DNA from: Paracentrotus lividus
Lineage: Eukaryota; Echinodermata; Echinoidea; Camarodonta; Echinidae
Reading direction: 5' to 3'
NCBI GenBank assembly: GCA_940671915.1
Contig: CALNVZ010003430.1
Span: 16,402,550 to 16,466,549 of the forward strand
Length of the DNA: 64,000 nt
The notes beneath the pieces are model-generated. The model had not been told where the DNA came from, searched no databases, and saw only the letters and a program-made list of their open reading frames with translations. Within the stretch, counting starts at the first letter, position 1. Each line of letters starts with the position of its first letter. Below are positions 60,076 through 64,000 of this stretch, piece after piece. The position numbers and the translations under genes were made by a program.

Positions 60076-61344
60076 AATTATTATTATTATTACAACATGT
60101 TATAATAGATATGTGCTCAGAGGTGTATTACTATATATGTTACCCTCCGCCTCAAAACCACCAATAACTCGCAAATAGCACAACAAAGTAAATGGCAGAA
60201 GCAGCAGATTATTCTATGTAGAGTTTCATTGATAGCTCTTCTAATGTGAAAACTACAAGTGTTTGGTATTATTAGAAAGCTTGGAATCTCTAGTTTCAGA
60301 AAACAAATACACCCAAAATATGAATTATAGCAATTTCTTGGTTGTTTTGAGTCGTATGGTCACATCTTGTGTCTATTCTCAATGCTTGATGTTATTTTTC
60401 AAGCAAACTCATGATTTGAAAAAAAAAAAAAAAAAAAATTTTCAGTGAAGAAAATACATTGAATAAATGGCCCTTTTAAGCTGTCATTTTTCCTTTTCAA
60501 ACATAACTACAATGACACTTTACAGAACATGTTTGTCACCATACCCTTCTAATTTCTAGAATGTACATTTTAAAGCTCCTATAATATGAAAAGGACCACT
60601 TTGGGAGTTCCAACAAAGCAGAAAAAGTTGGTAAAGATTTACCAAAAGTCGTCTGTGTCAGAACATCAATTTCTTTAATATGCTCATTCTATGGGAAAAG
60701 TTATTCCACTGTTATATTAGAAAAGAAAAATCATTGTTAAAAGTTTACCTTAGCACATATTTACTTGAAATACATACACAAATATGGATAGCATGTGAGT
60801 ATTGTTCCTCCAATAATCACTCCTTACTCAGTGTAATAAAATAAGACCATCTGGTATGAGACAAAATGGGCAGTAGTCAAAGGGAGTTTTAATAGACCAA
60901 GCAGCAATTTACCCTTATTACAACTGTCACTTATCTTAATCTCTGATTTGTCTACTGTCATTCAGGGCCACTTCCTATCATGAATAGATTTCTATTAATA
61001 TTAATATGAACTGCACAGTATGTATTATAATTTGGCTGTAATAAATGGATAAAAACTACATGAATTCATTTGTTACAATTTCTTTTTTATAGGAGAACTC
61101 TGACCCTAGTTAATAAGAGGACAACTAATGAGACAGTTGTATTTATAATGAATTGCAAATTAATCAAAGCCACAACCCTAGTGCGATTAGCAATGTGTTC
61201 ATGGACTTGAGACAAACATTTCTGTATATGTACAGTAGAATCTATCTATTTCTCCAGTCAATCGGTTTTGTTCAGTTTAATCGACTTTTCTGATCGATCA
61301 AGGTCTTGGTATGAACAGTTTCCACTTTGATCCACTATACTACT
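58519..61344 (+). other. PRPF31 3' UTR and intergenic DNA
   Basis: No further exon is seen. A candidate AATAAA is at 59829. A family A MITE is at 59266-59402, a T run at 59681, an (ATT)n array at 60038-60090 and an A run at 60420-60437. Confidence 0.45.
59266..59402. mobile_element. Palindromic MITE, family A copy 3
   Basis: The left end GGGGGCGTTTCATGAAAAGA and the right end TTTCATGAAATGCTCCCC are inverted; same internal TTGTCGGACGTTTTATCC motif as at 1264 and 25295, with the interior reversed. Confidence 0.75.
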
Positions 61345-61474
61345 GGGGGCCGTACCACGAAACCGTGGTCTAAGTTCTTGGACAACCCATTGAAACTCAT
61401 GTTAATTCTACAACTCATGTGCGTATGGGTTGTCTTAGAGCTTGGACTTATGATGGTTTCGTGGTACGGCCCCC
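61345..61474. mobile_element. Palindromic MITE, family L
   Basis: GGGGGCCGTACCACGAAACC and GGTTTCGTGGTACGGCCCCC are perfectly inverted. AAGTTCTTGGACAACCC / GGGTTGTCTTAGAGCTTGGA pair inside. It lies directly beside the minisatellite. Confidence 0.85.
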
Positions 61475-61484
61475 TTCCGCCCCT

Positions 61485-62260
61485 GGATTGTCCTCTGGGG
61501 GAGTGATCTGCTGAGGGAGTTGTCTTCTGGGGGAGCCTCCACTAGGGGAGTTATCCTCAGAGGAAGTGATCTGCTGAGAGAATTGTCCTCAGAGGGAGTT
61601 GATCAATAAGGGAGTTTTTTTCTGGGGGAGTTGTCCTCTGAGGGAGTTGTCTTCTAGGGGAGTAGTCCTCTGCGAGAATTGTTCTCTGAGGGAGTTGTTC
61701 CCTGGGGGAGTTGTCTTATAGGGGAGTAGTCCTCTGCGGGAGTTGTCCTCTTAAGGAGTTGTCCTCTGAGGGAGTTGTCCTCTGAGGGAGCTGTCCACTG
61801 GGAAGTTGTCCTCTTGGGGAGTTGTGCTCTGAGGGAGATGTACCCTGAGGGAGTTGTCCTCTGGGGGAGTTGTCCTTGGGAAGTTGTCCCTAGGGGAGAT
61901 GTCATGTCCCTAGGGGATGTTCTCTGGGGAGTTGTCATCTGAGGGAGTTTGCCTCTGAGAGAGTTGTCCCCGGGGGAGTTATCCACTGGGGGAGTTGTCC
62001 TCTGGGGAGTTGTCCACTGGGGAGTTGTCTCTGGGGGAGTTGTCCATAGGGGAATTTTCCTCAGGGGGATTTGTCCCCTGGGTAGTTTATCCTCTGGGGG
62101 TTGTCCTTTGGGGATTTTTCCACTGGGGATGTTGTCCCCTGGGGAGTTTTCCTTTGGAGAGTTGTCCTCTGAGGGAGTTGTCCTCAGGATTGTCCCCTGT
62201 GGGAGGTTACGTCCTTTGGTGAATTAAATGTCCCCAGGGGAGATGTTCTCTGGGGATTTG
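61485..62260. repeat. GGGGGAGTTGTCCTCT minisatellite
   Basis: About 40 imperfect units of mostly 18 (some 15-16) bases over 0.78 kb. Because the unit is often a multiple of three, long open frames exist on both strands (for example 61949-62227 + and 61986-61654 -), but they only translate the repeat. Confidence 0.9.
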
Positions 62261-63047
62261 TTCCGAGATGACCCAATTGGGGAAAAATGACATGACCACA
62301 GGGTGCAAACTGAGTGAAGGACTCTTACCGCCCCCGGCCACCCCCAAGAGCCATTTTGCAATGGCCATCATGGTCTATAAAAAAAAGTGGAGTGACAGTG
62401 ATCTGAGGTTCAAAACGTGTTCCTTATAATTCTCACACAACCCCCCCCCCCCTAGCTTCAAAAATGTAATTTTGGCTTGTTTCTTTAATTCATCTTTCAA
62501 TGGGTCTGATCTTCTATTAATTGCTGCACTACCACCTTCATTTTCAGATAATATCCTTACATGCCAGTGATTCCAGCCCCTCCCCCTCCCGGTCCCATAT
62601 GCACCCCCTGCAACCTCCAGCTGGATTTCCCGATGTTTTCGCGAAAGTACTCTCCGTATATGAGGTCATCCATATATTACGCGCAGCATATACCGTATCC
62701 GCCCATATATTGCGTGCATATTGTCAACGTGCATAAAAGCTACACAGGTCGAGATGAGCGAGGACTGCCAAACAATACAAACGCTAATTATCCTAATAAC
62801 TATAGCGTGTAAAACAAATTTTTCAGCGATATGTGTATAATTTTTTCCATATCGAGTGGTGTTTAAATACCTCCTTACAGACTATAAAGTGTAAGAAATA
62901 TCCATCTCGTTCATCTTTGCTGAGGACTTCAGTCGGCCAAGTTCAAGTTCTGCGATTGACTGCACAAGAACAGTGCAGCTAGTGCCGTGTTGTACACACA
63001 TTGCATAGATCTATGCGCCAGTGCTGTGGCTGTGCATCAGAACAACA
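62261..63047 (+). promoter_or_regulatory. Presumed promoter and 5' UTR of the Rac/Cdc42-like gene
   Basis: Contains the only gap before the GTPase start codon. A TATA-like CATAAAAG lies at 62731-62738 in a stretch with unusually many CG dinucleotides, and might mark a start site. The 83-codon open frame at 62561-62812 has no recognisable domain. Confidence 0.3.
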
Positions 63048-63082
63048 ATGCAGTCAATCAAATGCGTCGTTGTCGGGGACGG
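63048..63082 (+). CDS. First coding exon of a Rac/Cdc42-family small GTPase
   Basis: ATG opens MQSIKCVVVGDG and the exon ends GG|GTAAGA in the middle of the codon for glycine 12. Rac1 and Cdc42 both begin MQ-x-IKCVVVGDGAVGKT, and the intron of vertebrate RAC1 interrupts the same glycine 12 codon. The product would be a membrane-targeted GTP switch controlling actin. Serine at position 3 (Ala in Rac1, Thr in Cdc42) leaves the subfamily open. The P-loop remainder, switches and CAAX box lie beyond the window. Confidence 0.82.
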
Positions 63083-64000
63083 GTAAGAATAAGAAAACGG
63101 TGTAAATTATCATTAAAATTGTTCAAGACCAGTGGTTAAATTATCCCCAATAGTGGCAGCAGTGCCTGGACGCTGGGCTGGAGTCTTTTTAATGGAACGG
63201 ATGTTAATTATTGGAAAGAGAGACTTCTGAATCAGAGAGCAAGAGAAATGAGAGAGAGAGAAAAAAAAAAAAAAGTGGGGGAGAGGGTGTGAAGGAAAAG
63301 CAATGACAATGTTCTTGAGAAATGACATGTGTTAATACTGTTATAAAAAAAATTTTTTTGAATCACCACCCATTTATACCGTAGGGTCTATAGATCTAGA
63401 TCTATGTCTAACTTAGTTCTCTTAGTCTTAGACTCTAACAGTTAGAGCACTTGATTAGTTTCATATTACTAGTTCTCATACATGCTTGAGGGGCAAATAA
63501 GTTTTGTATACAAGCCCAACATCAAGGTAAATTAGCAAGGATTTGATTTGTGTTTGCATGACGAAGGGAAATTCCAATTGAAAGTAACGGGGTTTGTCTC
63601 ATGAATTTAATTAAAAAAGGTTGGCAATAAAATTTTGTTGCACTGGCAAATGCATGCTTTCACCACTGCCCTCTCATTATCTTATTTCTTTTCACCCTTC
63701 TCCTTTTTTAAAAATATTTTTTTTAGTATGATGGGGAAACCATAGTTCGCGCAAATTTCAAAAATTATAAAAATTGCGACATTCAATCAACAATATTACA
63801 TGTTTTACTCAAAATCAACGAAAACTATGATTACCAAATAAACGGCAAAATTCTAAACTCCGAATCGCCGAACGAAGAAGTGAACTAGGTCAAAGGGTTT
63901 CGACGAAATAGCGATTTCAAAATTCTATGTCGATCGAATGATCGCGCATTCTGCTGAAAAAGTCAACAAAACAGTGTGACCTTAATTCCCGCACGAGCGT
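63083..64000 (+). other. First intron of the Rac/Cdc42-like gene
   Basis: No second exon (AVGKT...) is found before the end of the window. Contains an (AG)n/A-run patch at 63240-63275. Confidence 0.7.

Noticed and set aside
61654-62227. Open frames on both strands in the GGGAGTTGTCC array
   Set aside because: They are only translations of an 18-base repeat; no start context, no promoter and equal openness on both strands.
62561-62812. 83-codon proline/tyrosine-rich frame upstream of the GTPase
   Set aside because: An in-frame TAA precedes the ATG right after a possible acceptor, no domain is recognisable, and it probably lies in promoter or UTR sequence.

Overview
This is a window of nuclear DNA from an invertebrate deuterostome, most likely an echinoderm such as a sea urchin. 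The reasons are split genes with long AT-rich introns and GT-AG junctions, frequent short motifs such as TAGGCCTA and TACATGTA, dense small inverted-repeat transposons, and a DIRS-type retrotransposon. The species call is inference.

All genes I can support lie on the + strand. (1) 869-8085: the last six exons (547 codons) of a peptide O-xylosyltransferase (XYLT/oxt), the enzyme that starts glycosaminoglycan chains. (2) 9451-15217: a palindromic MITE split by a decayed but structurally complete DIRS retrotransposon. (3) 31984-38907: an eight-exon gene for a predicted 623-residue adaptor with a PH domain, an IRS/DOK-type PTB domain, a Ser/Pro-rich linker with YxN and SH3-ligand motifs, and a C-terminal death domain. 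I know no named protein with this order of domains, and it is the best candidate for an undescribed component. (4) 43927-47141: a tentative small gene of unknown function. (5) 48615-58518: a complete eleven-exon PRPF31 (U4/U6 snRNP 61 kDa protein, 491 residues). (6) 63048-63082: the first coding exon of a Rac/Cdc42-type GTPase that continues beyond the window.

The strongest recurring pattern is tandem duplication across gene boundaries. Short stretches that span an exon edge, with the splice site or stop codon included, have been copied into the neighbouring intron or 3' flank. This occurs at one acceptor and one donor of XYLT, the GC donor and the stop codon of the death-domain gene, and one acceptor and one donor of PRPF31. 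A seventh, dispersed case is a decayed copy of an XYLT exon start. Some copies still keep their coding frame.

The rest is introns and intergenic DNA filled with terminal-inverted-repeat elements, several of them nested or abutting, one 5'-truncated non-LTR insertion with a clear target duplication, minisatellites and homopolymer runs. The genes do not form an operon-like unit; they have unrelated roles in proteoglycan synthesis, signalling, splicing and small-GTPase control.
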